From contig NZ_JAPNKE010000002.1 in assembly GCF_026626665.1 (NCBI RefSeq), positions 11,800,001 through 11,864,000 on the forward strand: a DNA stretch of 64,000 nt. Direction: 5' to 3'. The position numbers were made by a program, and so were the translations under genes. The notes below the pieces were generated by a model that worked only from the letters and a program-made list of their open reading frames with translations, ran no database searches and had not been told where the DNA came from. Each line of letters begins with the position of its first letter. Within the stretch, counting starts at the first letter, position 1. This document shows positions 1 to 9,432 of this stretch, one piece after another. The stretch is from Nannocystis pusilla. GTDB lineage: Bacteria; Myxococcota_A; Polyangia; Nannocystales; Nannocystaceae.

Positions 1-2
1 AG

Positions 3-644
3 GTGCCGCACCGCGATCTCGGGGCGCTCGGGTTCGACCCGGCGGCGGTCGCCGCGTTGCCGCCGAAGACGAAGAAGGCGCTCGAAAAGGCCGCCGGCAT
101 CGCGGAGGTACAGGCCGGGAAGGCGCCGGCGCCGTCCGGTTTCTCCGAGCTGATGCGAGAGTTCGGGCTCGACAATCCGCTGGTCCAAAAAGCCCTGCTC
201 GGGCTGGCCGCGGCGACGCTGGGACCCCTGCTCGGCCTGTCGCCGGCGCTGGTCGAAGCGGTGCTCGCAGCCCTGCTGATCGACGGCGACCTCTCGCTAG
301 AGAACATCCTTCAGGTGTCGGTGGCGCTGGCGATGTCGACGACGAAGACCGGCAAGCTGTCGGCGCCCAAGTTCAAGAAGAACATCAAGCTGGTGCGCCA
401 GGGCGCGGCCGTGATCGAGAAGATCCATGGGGCGCTCGAGAAGCGCGGAGTCGGTGATTCGGAGGCGATGCGCACGTTCAAGGAGGTGGGTAATAAGAAG
501 TCGGAGAAAGAAGCCTCGGCCGCTTGTAACAAAGCCATCGCGGAGGCCCGAGAGCGTCGCAGAACCGAGTTAAATGACCAGCTTCGTCAAGCCTGTCCCG
601 AGCTCTCGCCGCAAGAAATCCGTGATCGAATCGGAGGCTCTTGA
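3..644 (+). CDS. Hypothetical protein, possibly cut at its 5' end
   Basis: Function unknown. The frame is open to the left edge (GTG at 3), so the true start may lie outside the window. The product of about 213 residues is mainly helical. Roughly residues 55-100 are hydrophobic (for example LLGLAAATLGPLLGLS) and may be buried or membrane helices, while the last 70 residues are rich in Lys, Arg and Glu. The stop overlaps the next start by one base (TGATG, 642-646), with GGAGG at 633-637, so it is probably translationally coupled to the MoxR-type ATPase. I infer a partner of that ATPase. No frameshift is needed in this gene. Confidence 0.6.
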   Translation: MPHRDLGALGFDPAAVAALPPKTKKALEKAAGIAEVQAGKAPAPSGFSELMREFGLDNPLVQKALLGLAAATLGPLLGLSPALVEAVLAALLIDGDLSLENILQVSVALAMSTTKTGKLSAPKFKKNIKLVRQGAAVIEKIHGALEKRGVGDSEAMRTFKEVGNKKSEKEASAACNKAIAEARERRRTELNDQLRQACPELSPQEIRDRIGGS

Positions 645-2354
645 TGCGTTCGCGCGTGCTGCAATACTTCGGGCTTGGCAAGACGGAGCGTACCGGCGAC
701 AAGACCGGGCCGCTGCTCGACGAGGAGGACGACCCGGCGCTGATGATGACGGGCGACGCGCTGACACAAGCGATCCTCGAGAACATCCGCCTGCGGCGGT
801 CGGTCCTGGTCACCGGGCCGCGCGGGTGCGGCAAGAGCTTTTGCGCGGAGCAGGCGATCAAGCTGGCCAAGGCCCAGGGGATCATCGGCGGCTCGCGCTT
901 CTGCAGGGCAACCGGGAGATCCCGCGCGACGCGCTGAGCGAGGACATGCTCATCGTCGACGACGGCGCGCAGGTCAAGCTGCTCAAGGCGCTGGCGTTGC
1001 GCCCGCTCGAGGAGAGCGGCTCGGTGCCGCGCGAAGGTTTTCCGGATTGGCCGGGGATCCCTCGCGGCTCGGGCATCGACGACCCGACGCAGCTATGGAC
1101 CAATCGCGACTGGATGGTGCTGTTCCTCGACGAGATCAACCGCTTCGGCGATGGCTTCCTCGACAGCCTGCTCGCGCTGCTCGAGGAGCGGAAGATCGTG
1201 CGCCGCGGCCAGGATTACTACGTGCCCATCGTGGTGGTCGCCACGGCCAACCCGCCCGGCTACGACGTCACGGCCAAGAAGCTCAGCCCGCCGCTACAGG
1301 CGCGAATCACCCGCTCGTTCCGCGTGTCGCAGCCCGACATCGAGGTGCTGGTCCACGGCATCATGCCGGCGAAGATCCTGGACTTCGCGCGCGCCTACAC
1401 CCAATCGGGCGCGCCCGCGGTGTCGCAGGAGATCCGCTACCTCGCGGCCGGGGCGACGCTGTGCCTGTAGGGCGACCCGGGGGCCGACTCGAAAGGCCGC
1501 TTCTTCCTCACCCGCGCGACGCGCTCTCACCTGACGCGGCTGATGGCGGCGAGCGATTCGCTCGCCCGTGACATGCGGAGCTGGCGACGCTTATCGACTT
1601 CGGACCCGACGCGCGCGCGGTGACCGACTGGATCGGCTGCGCGATGGCCCGCGCCGCCACGCAAGGGGCGACGAGCGTGGCGCCGACTCACCTCGAGGAG
1701 ACGGCGGTCCACGTGCTCAGCCACAAGGTCCGCGAAAAGTTCAACGAGGGCGCCAACCCGAACCTCGGGATCCGCCGCGACCGGCTGATCCTCAACATCG
1801 TGCAGCGAATCATGCGGACGCCGGGTTTCGCGGCCAACCTCGGCCACGACGCGCGGGCGAAGTCGGCCCCGACAGCCTCGCCTGCGGCCCACGCATTCGC
1901 GCCGGCTCAGCTGGCGGAGCCGCAGCTGGCGGAGATCGTGGCCGACTATGTCCACGCCCGCGTGTTCTTGGCGACGCTCGTGCGCGGCTATCCACACTAC
2001 CGCAATACACTGCTGCCGACCGCCGAGCACGTGCGGATTTGGGTCAACACTGTCGACGGGGTGTTGCAGCCCTACGCGACGCCGGGCGATGTGCAGCAGA
2101 TCGCCATGCACGGCTTCTGGGCGCTCATCCGCGCGCTCCGCCCGGGCCAGACGCTGGTCGATGTCCACCTGGTCAAGCAGGTCGGCGAGCTGTACGAGCG
2201 GACGTATCAGGCGATCGGCAGCGCGGCCAACCCCGCGGGTCAAGAGCGGGCGCAGGTGGGCCGCCAGGTGGTCGAGGAGGCGGTGGCGTCGGTGCTGCGC
2301 TCGCCGGCGAACCCGAAGAACGCACCGAACGCGGCGCGACCGGGGAGCTGGTGA
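644..2354 (+). CDS. MoxR-type AAA+ ATPase, frameshifted
   Basis: AAA+ ATPase of the MoxR class, a cytoplasmic chaperone-like group that usually acts with vWA or DUF58 partners. Visible motifs are Walker A GPRGCGKS at about residue 58, Walker B and the MoxR signature VLFLDEINRF at about residue 160, sensor 1 VVVATANPPG, and an arginine-finger region ARITRSF. About 300 further residues follow, more than in a minimal MoxR. ATG at 644 is preceded by GGAGG and overlaps the upstream stop. The frame is broken near 900 and near 1575, and an in-frame TAG lies at 1468-1470 (CTGTAGGGC, where CAG would restore Gln). Sense continues after each break, so I read these as errors, although a real pseudogene cannot be excluded. 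Confidence 0.75.
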
Positions 2355-2355
2355 A

Positions 2356-3175
2356 TTGGTGTATTGGCTGGCGCTGGTGGTCGTGACGCTGGCCGCGACG
2401 GCGGCGGCGATCGTGACGGCGATGGCGTGGCGACGCCGCAAGACTACGCCGCGTACGCTGTCGCTGGTGCTGGCGTGGGCGGCGTGCGCGGCGATGCTGG
2501 TGACGGCCGTCGACGCGTCGTTCGCCGTGCCCCGCGTTCTATGTGAAGAGAGGCTGGCGGGTGATGAGAATGCGGCGCCGCTGGAAGAGCGCCTGCGAGC
2601 CGCGCTCGACCGCTGGACGTGGATGGTGCGCCCGTGCGGCCGCCTCGAGGTGACGGTCGGGCCGCGCGATCTGGTGACCCCCATCGCGCTCGGCGATCTG
2701 GTCGAGCTCGCAGCTCGCGCTCGCGTGGCCGTCGATGTGAAGCTCGCCGAGGGAGTCGCTTTCCCGGCGGAGGATCGAGTTTGCACGCGTGCTCGACGCG
2801 GGCAATGACCGCCGCTTCCCAGCGAAGACCCCCATCCCGCTGTCCTATATCGACAAGGTGCGACCGACGCTGACGGGCCCGCCGGGAGCCGTGCAGTGCC
2901 AGATCGACGACGGGCCGGTCGAGCGCGACGAGACGTTCGAAGCGCTGCTGCACGACTCACGCGAGAAGGTGGGGTTTCACCGCCTGCGCTGCTGGCCGGA
3001 GGAGCGCCCCGACGAGGCAGCGACGACGTCCGTGCAGATCGTCAGCGCCGGAGTGGTGTTCGCTTCCAGCGACGCGGCGTTCGTCCAAAGAATCGAGGCG
3101 GGCGAACAGGACAGCGGCGCGAACTCGCAGAGCCCCGCCGATCGTCTGAGGATCGACATTAACAATACGAAATGA
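2356..3175 (+). CDS. Membrane protein with two N-terminal helices and an extracytoplasmic domain
   Basis: Not assigned to a family. It starts with TTG 2356 or GTG 2359, immediately after the ATPase stop. Residues about 2-24 (WLALVVVTLAATAAAIVTAM) and about 35-57 are hydrophobic, separated by a short basic loop RRRKTT. The rest of about 210 residues is hydrophilic and includes RPTLTGPPGAVQCQI and RLRCWPEE. A frameshift near 2775 joins two open segments. The stop overlaps the next ATG by four bases (ATGA at 3172-3175). Position and topology suggest a membrane component of the MoxR/DUF58-type system; this is inference. Confidence 0.5.
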
Positions 3176-4985
3176 TGGGACTCGAAGTCGCCAGCGTCAT
3201 GAGCGAGGAAGACGCGCTGACGGAGGACGCGTCGATGCTGGTCCTCGACCGTCCGCGCACGCGGGAGAGCTGCGAGTGGGCGTATGAGTTGCTTCGCAAA
3301 GGCGCGACCGTGGTCGTCGCGCGACCCGCAAGCGAGTTTTTTCAAGCGACTGCGAGCTGCCGGACCCGCGGAAGTACGGGGCCGAGGAGGTCGTTTTTGA
3401 CCGGACGCCCCGGCTGACGTTCATGCTCGACGAGGAGTTCGAGAAGGGTCTCGACGAGAGCCCCACGGCCGTCATCGGCTGTCCCGAGCCGGACGTCTCG
3501 ATCGTTGGAGCCCATGATCGAAGAACAGAAGACGCTGGCTGCCGAGATCTGCAGGAAAACGCAGTTTATCCACGGGCAGACGGGTTCCGGCGCATGCTTG
3601 GCGAGCGAGGACGCTGCCGCGCGTGTGCGCTACCTGGGACGAGACACGACTCGCAAGGTCTCGTGCCCGGACAACGCCGATTGCAAGCGTATCGAGCACA
3701 GCAGCCCGCGGTTCGCGGTCTCGGAGTACATGCGCGAGCGCACGGCGCGAAACGATGTCTGGGAGAACGAGCATCTCATCATCTTTACCCACGACCAGCG
3801 CGACGATTCTCTGCTCAAGTCGATAACGTCGCTGCCGATATCGATTCATCGAATCGTCATCGAAGATCCCTATGGATCTTCTTTGACAGCGGCATGGAAG
3901 GATCATCCGGGCGAGATGAATACCCAGGATGGCCGGATGTCGTCGCCGATCCCTCCATGCGCCTCTCCTCCGAGTTCACGATGGATGCGTGGCCGCAACC
4001 GCCGCAGGCATGTTCTTTCACGAGGAGGATGCCTGCCCTGGATGATATCCAGGCGAGCCCGTCCGGCGGCGTCTCGCACATCAGCCTCGTCGCGCAGACG
4101 CGAGCGCGTGGAAGCGGACTTCGGAGGTCATCTCCCGCTTCCCGCACCTGCGCGATGCGGGCGATGAGGTGCGGACCGAGGCGCCAATCGCTTCAGCGGT
4201 GGCAGAGCCCGACAACTCCGTTTTCGAGCGCGCAGGACATGGCGATCGAGTTGGCGAACACGACCACCGATGGGGTCCGTCGAGCGCCCGCTGGCCCTCG
4301 GGGCAATGGTCGGGCGCGGGCATCTGTTGCTCATGAGCTACTCTGTTCGAGGACGAGTCCGACAGCGAGTTCTGGCGCGAGGGTGTCAGCACGCGCGTGG
4401 ACGTCCTCGGCGGCATGGACCTGATCGAGGATCTCTATAAGAATACCGAGGCGTTCATCGCCGAGGTGCACGGCAAGATCGTCGGCGTGAAGCAACAGGC
4501 GGACGGCGCGCTGTGGATTACCGTCACCCGCGACGCCGTGAGGTCGCAGGGGCTCCGTGCGCTGAAGGTGGCCACGGAGCAAATCGGGACCATCGACGCG
4601 CCGCTGGTCGACTTCTCGGACGAGCGAGGCCTCTTCACCTACGCCCTGCCGGCGGTCGAGCTCGAGAAGCTCGCCGAGTGCGAACCGCTCAGACCCATCG
4701 AGACCGACGAGGCAGTCGTGGTTGCCTGCCCGCCCGTCAAGGTCGAGGGCACGAGCAGTCGCATGGCGGCCCTCCAGGCATTGGAGCAGCTCGCGCTACT
4801 CGGGCGGCCGGTTGTTGCGCGCCGGTGCTGCGGACATTCAGCCGCGCGTGCACGCGGCCTTCGGGCTCGGATTGCTCGCATGCGTCTTCCTCGTCGCGTG
4901 GAGTCGTCGGGCGATTCGTCGCATGCGCGGCCGGGCGGCGAGCGCCGATTGCGGCGGGCGGAGCAGATCGTGCAGCGGCGCTACG
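3172..4985 (+). CDS. DUF4350-like membrane-anchored protein, several frameshifts
   Basis: Reconstructed from pieces in three frames, so the right boundary is approximate. The N-terminus (MLVLDRPRTRESCEWAYELL then RKGATVVVA) and a later stretch (ERPLALGAMVGRGHLLLMSY) resemble DUF4350 proteins, which share operons with MoxR and DUF58 genes in other bacteria. A membrane helix, HAAFGLGLLACVFLVAW followed by the basic SRRAIRRMRGR, lies near 4850-4925. Breaks are seen near 3345, 3510, 3870, 4010, 4110, 4350 and 4815. The middle (3500-4300) is not recognised. The density of breaks exceeds that in most of the window, so real decay is possible here. Confidence 0.4.
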
Positions 4986-5824
4986 ATCCGCCCGGGCCGT
5001 CGTCGCCGCAGGTGGCGACTGGGACGGCCGGGCGACCACGTGGCCGCGCACGGGCGCCTTCGGAGGCTATCGGCCGATCGAGCCCGGCGATCGCGCCGGC
5101 GCAGCCGTGCTCAGCGACTTGCTCGTGCGTCGGCTGCAGGGCACCCAGGTGCTGCCGCGCGTGGCGTTGCGCATCGAAGAGGCGGCGCCGACGACGGCGA
5201 TCTGCTCAACCTCGGCGCGTCGATGCGGATGCCAGGGAGCGGCGAGCGCAGCAAGGGCCGGTGCGCGGGGCAGACGGTATGCACATCGCCGCCTCGGCGT
5301 GGCGGATCGGCGGCGAGGTGGCGCTGTCCGCGGTCGGAATCGCCGGGGAGACGGAGATCGTGCCGCCGCAACGCTCGAGCCCGGGCCACGAGGAGGCCGA
5401 GCAGAGCCTGCTGTCGCGACTGCGTCAAACACCGGTGCGCGACGCGACGCCGTGGCCGGCGGAGCTGCCGGAGTGCGGCGCGGTGGTGTACGTGTCCGAC
5501 TTTCAGCACGAGGACGAGCGTGCGCTGCAAGCCTGGCTCGCCTCGCTGGAGGGCGCGGGGATCCGCGTGGGCGGCGTGATGATCTACAGCCCCGACGAAT
5601 TCACGATGAGCGAAGGCGGCCGCCTGGCGGGCTCGGGTGCATGGGTCGACCGCGCGGACTGGGATCCGGACGACGTGTTCGCCGCGTTCTGCCGCCGGCG
5701 CGACCAGATCGAGCGAATCTTCGAGATGACGACGGGCGGTCTGGCGGTGATCGCCACGACCTTTCACTCGCACGACGTCGAGCAGGCGCTGGCCGACGGT
5801 CGCTTGCTGCAGATCTTGAGGTAG
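4950..5824 (+). CDS. DUF58-like protein, frameshifted
   Basis: The start is uncertain; the preceding gene runs into it. Early text RRYDPPG, WPRTGAFGGYRPIEPGD and LLVRRLQGTQVLPRVALRI recalls the DUF58 pattern, in which a Y-x-PGD segment precedes a vWA-like fold. The last 120 residues (GAVVYVSDFQHED, AWLASLEGAGIRVGGVMIYS, GLAVIATTFHSHDVE) read as alternating strands and helices consistent with a vWA-like domain. Frame changes occur near 5025, 5195 and 5260; from about 5280 to the stop at 5824 the frame is clean. DUF58 proteins are the usual partners of MoxR ATPases. Family assignment is by pattern only. Confidence 0.45.
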
Positions 5825-5826
5825 GG

Positions 5827-7218
5827 ATGACTTCTCTCGCCGTGATCGCCGGGACCGCTGCTTCGCTGTTGTGGATCGCCCTCGTGGTGATCGTGCGCCG
5901 CGGTGCTGTTGTACTGGCCGCGGCGCTTCTCCGGGCCGTTGACCGAGGACGAGCGGCGCCTCGCCCATCGCCGTCTCGGGGGACGTTCGCTGGCGTGGGC
6001 ACTGGCGACGCCGTTGTTGACGATCCTCGGCTTCGTGTTGCTTCTGCCGCCGTTCGTCACGCTGCGCGTCGGCGAGGCGACCCCTGGGGACGGAGCCGCC
6101 TTGCGAGCCATCGTCGTCGCCGTGGGCGGCGATCTCCCGACAGGAGGCGACGGGTCCGTGGGTCGACGCGGTGCTCTGTCATGTGCGCTCGTCGTCCGGG
6201 AGGGCCTCGCGCAGGCGATCGTGGCCGCTGCCGGCGATGGTTTTTCGAGTGAAAAGCAGGGCTGCGCTCCGACCGACGTGTTGCCGACCGAGCGGGTGTC
6301 GATCGAGCTCAGCCTCGTCGAGCTCGCGGCGCGGGCGTATCAACTGACCGGCGTGGTCCTCGATCCGGGGCCGCGGATCGCGGATCCCGACCCGTGGGAT
6401 ATCATGAAGCGGACGCTCGACGCCCGCGAGATCGCAACCTGCCGGCACGCGGAAGCCGACATCGAAAAGGAGGGTACGGTCCTGCGGCTCGGGCCGGCGA
6501 TGGTCGATTCGGACGGGATTACGATCGAGGTCTCGGCGGTGGTGCTGGGTCGGTGGGATGGCGGGATCAAGGCGAAGTTGTGGATGCGGGACGAGACGTT
6601 CCTTGCGAACTACCCCCTCGAGCCCGTCGAGGGGGACGTCTCCGACTCCGGTCAGCGTGTGCTGCGGCTCAGGGGACGGTGCAATGACCTCGCGCAGGCC
6701 ACCGTGCTGAGCGCGGGGTTCGGGAAGACGCGGCTAAGTCGCCGCGATGTGCCGGTCCGGCTGCGATTCAAGCTGCAGGACGGCTCACTCGCCGAGCTGC
6801 TCGGGAGTTGCTGAAGAAGGATGGCGACTTCGTCGCGGAGATGGGCCGCCGCGACTTGCAAAGGCCGGAGGTCGTCGCGGATCTTGGTGATGCCAGCGTC
6901 GTCCGCCGCGAGGGCGAAGCGCTGGTCATGGCGAAATCGACGGGAAGCTCGGAGGGGCCTCTGAAAGAGCTGTCACCGATCATGCTGACACAAGGCCCGT
7001 TCTCCTGGTCGGGGTTCGACAACAAGCCGACCATGCGGTGTTCGGGTGACAGGGTCGTCATCGAGCAGGCGGCGGCGATCCTCGATGGGCCGGCCGATCC
7101 GTCCGCCATGTACGCATTGATGGGCTCGATCGTGTGGGCGGCGAACGTGCTGGCGAACGGCTCCTGTGAGCAGGTGCGGGAGAGCCCGGCGGACGTCGAG
7201 GGGGGCAGCCGTTGCTGA
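5827..7218 (+). CDS. Membrane protein of the MoxR locus with a large extracytoplasmic region
   Basis: ATG at 5827 lies two bases after the preceding stop. Residues about 3-23 (SLAVIAGTAASLLWIALVVI) and a second stretch, LATPLLTILGFVLLLPPF, are membrane helices. About 390 residues follow with a beta-rich look and scattered cysteines. Frameshifts near 5900 and 6810 are easily bridged: at the second, ELL-REL-LKKDGD becomes continuous with one added base. No domain is recognised. The gene overlaps the next small gene by seven bases. Location and topology fit a membrane subunit of the same complex as the ATPase; that is inference. Confidence 0.55.
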
Positions 7219-7340
7219 CGGCGGAGCAGATCGAGGAGGCCGTGGCCGCCATGCGCCAGGGCAGGGATGCGGTCGGGATGGTGTGCCTGGCGCTGGCCCT
7301 GGTCGCGCTGGCGCTGGGGCTGCTCCGCAGCGTCCGGTAG
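7212..7340 (+). CDS. Small single-pass membrane protein, 42 residues
   Basis: TTG at 7212 overlaps the stop of the previous gene (7216-7218), a spacing typical of translational coupling. The product begins with a helical charged segment (TAEQIEEAVAAMRQGRD) and then has one hydrophobic helix, VGMVCLALALVALALGLL, ending RSVR. It ends the operon at TAG 7338-7340. No family is recognised. The overlap, the clean hydrophobic helix with a positive C-terminus, and the lack of a frameshift support a real gene; its length is the reason for caution. Confidence 0.5.
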   Translation: MLTAEQIEEAVAAMRQGRDAVGMVCLALALVALALGLLRSVR

Positions 7341-7365
7341 CGCCGTGACCTTTGGCTTGGTCGGC

Positions 7366-8141
7366 TCATGCGGCTGAGCGCGACACAGGCGGAGCGCCCG
7401 CGGAGCGAACAGAGATCAATCGCTCGAGCCGTGATTCAGATTCGCCAGCGCGCAGACTTTGTAGGCCTGGGTCCCCCGGGTACTCGACGCGCCCAGGCGC
7501 CTCGGTGGCCGAGGCGCAGCCAGGGAAATCGCCGCTTACGTGCCGGCACGTGGCCGGGGTCGCGGAGCCACGCAGGATCGACGCGGAGCCCTGTGTCTGG
7601 ACCTTGCTCAGCAACTCCGTGCATTCGCCGGCGAGGCGGCGGCAGGCGGTGTGGTCGGCGCCGGTCTGCGTCTTGTAACAGAAGCACCACCATCCGTCGG
7701 GCTGCGGCGCGATGGACGGGTTGTCAGCCCAGGCTGGGCGAGCGGTGAGCCCGCCCCAGACGTCGGGCTTTCGGCGGGCGGCGGGACGTTGACGGGTTGG
7801 GCGGGAATGTCGAGGCCCGGGCCGCGATGAGGCGATTCACGCGTGGTGCGATTGTCGGTCTGCGGGCCGGGCGAAGACGAGGAGGACGAGGCGAATGCCG
7901 CGAGCGTGGCGACCCCACCGGCGAGCAGGAGCGCGGCACCGAGGCCGCGGAGCCACCGGCGTGGTTTCCGGGAGGCGGGTTTGTTCCGCCGGGATTCAGG
8001 TGGTGACGCTCGGCTCGGCGCGACTGCCGGAGAGGGGGCCGGTCCTTGCGTCCGGGCGGGCGCGGCTCGCTGACGCGCGGCCCACTGCTCGCGGGTCTCG
8101 GCCCGTTCACCGTGATGCTGAAAGCGAGGCTCGTGGGGCAT
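7366..8141 (-). CDS. Single-pass membrane protein with a Pro/Ser linker and Cys-containing C-terminal domain
   Basis: Function unknown. Reading from 8141 down: a charged cytoplasmic segment of about 65 residues (MPHEPRFQHHGERAE), a basic stop-transfer region RKPRRWLRG, one membrane helix LGAALLLAGGVATLAAFA, a Ser/Pro linker, and a C-terminal domain with WWCFCYKTQTGADHT and further cysteines (ACRRLAGEC, TCRHVSGDFPGC). A frameshift near 7715 separates linker and Cys domain. The pattern is an inner-membrane protein displaying a disulphide-stabilised domain outside. It converges on the MoxR operon, with 25 bases between stops. Confidence 0.55.
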
Positions 8142-8305
8142 GGCGATGCAGACGAGGTTCGATGCGTCAAGCGCAGCGGCGCATCCGACCGGTGTTGACG
8201 CCGGCGCGCGCGGCGAGTGATAAGGCGGCGATGCACCGGCTCCGCATGGCCATGCAATGTATCGATCCCGCGCCTCCGAGAGAACCCGGGTCGCGCCGAC
8301 GGTCC

Positions 8306-8660
8306 ATGCGTGTCCTCACTGCAATCGTGGTGACCGGATTGCTGGGCTGCGGCTCCGCGAGGACCGGCGCGACGACGTCGCCCGAGCCCGTCGTCGAGCG
8401 GGTGCCAGAGCCGCCGCGGGAGACCTCCTCCGCCGGCCGTCGAGCGCGGCGAATCGTCGTCGACCGTCGAAGGCCGCAGCACCACCACAGAGACCACATC
8501 CGCGTGGAACAGCCGACTCCGCCGGCGTCGGAGCCGACGCCGGACGTCACCGGCCAGCTCGTGCTGCCGCATGTGTCGCAAGGGCAAGGCTTGCGGCAAC
8601 ACTTGCATCGCTCGCAACGAGGTGTGCCGAACGCCGCCAGGCTGCGCCTGCGACGAATAG
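8306..8660 (+). CDS. Small lipoprotein with a C-terminal C-x2-C-x2-GKACG motif
   Basis: A signal peptide with lipobox (MRVLTAIVVTGLLGC) begins at ATG 8306. It is followed by a Pro/Glu/Thr-rich linker and a compact C-terminal Cys module: CCRMCRKGKACGNTCI, then VCRTPPGCACDE before TAG 8658-8660. From memory, C-x2-C-x2-GKACG-x-TCI tails recur in small lipoproteins of myxobacteria and related deltaproteobacteria; their function is not known to me. The seven or so cysteines suggest disulphides or metal binding. A frameshift lies between about 8430 and 8545, where the linker frame changes to the Cys-module frame. Confidence 0.6.
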
Positions 8661-8821
8661 CCGGAGGGGCCGGCTCCTGACGGCGAGCGAATGGTGGCGA
8701 GCCCATCGACGCGACGGGTGGCGAGAGCTCCGGGGGCATCGCGCGGATTCGCGCGGCCTTTGCCTGCATTTCGCGTTACGATCCGGGCGGCCTGCCTGCA
8801 AGGAGGGTGCGAGGAGCCTGC

Positions 8822-9432
8822 ATGACCACGACCCCGCCGAGCCGCCCGATCGACCTCCTGAGGGAAGCCTGCGCCCGCCACGAGGCGTACCTGCGCGGGC
8901 GCTTGCGCGGGCTCGGGGTGCCGGAGGCGGGGCTCGACGACGCGGTCCAGGACGTGTTCGAGGTGCTGGTGCGGCGGATCGGGGCCTACGACCGGCGCTT
9001 CTCGCTGCGGCAGTGGATGGCCGGGGTGGCGCGCAAGATCGCCCGGCGGCACCGCGAGCGGGCCCTGCGGGCCCCGGGGGCGCTCGAGGAGGCGGAGATG
9101 GCGGCGCCGGGGCTCGACCCGGAGAGCGGTCATCGCGGCAGGAGGCGCTGGCCGATCTGCAGGCGTTCTTGGGCGAGCTCGATCCGGACCGCTGGGCGGT
9201 GTTCGTGCTGTCGGAGATCGAGGGGCTGCGGGGGACGGAGATCGCGGCCGAGCTCGGGGTCAATCTGAGCACCGTGTACGCGCGGCTGCGGGTCGCCAAG
9301 GCCGGGTTCGAGCGGACGATGGCGGCGCCGCGGCGAACGACGGGGGCGTGGCTGTGGCTGCCGGTGTTCGGTGAATCGTCGCAGCGCGGCAGCCTGGCGC
9401 TCACGACCCGCTGGCGCTGTTCGGGGTGCTGA
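8822..9432 (+). CDS. ECF-type RNA polymerase sigma factor, frameshifted
   Basis: Group IV (ECF) sigma factor. ATG 8822 is preceded by GAGGAG at 8811-8816. Region 2 is seen as LDDAVQDVFEVLVRR and FSLRQWMAGVARKIARRHRE; region 4 as WAVFVLSEIEGLRGTEIAAE followed by LGVNLSTVYARLRVAKAG, a helix-turn-helix. A frameshift near 9130 separates the two. After region 4 the text continues with TTGAWLWLPVFGES, and in the next frame DPLALFGVLTASVGGMWAV, a hydrophobic stretch, so the protein may carry a C-terminal membrane extension or a second gene may begin here. No classical anti-sigma gene is evident beside it. Confidence 0.78.
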
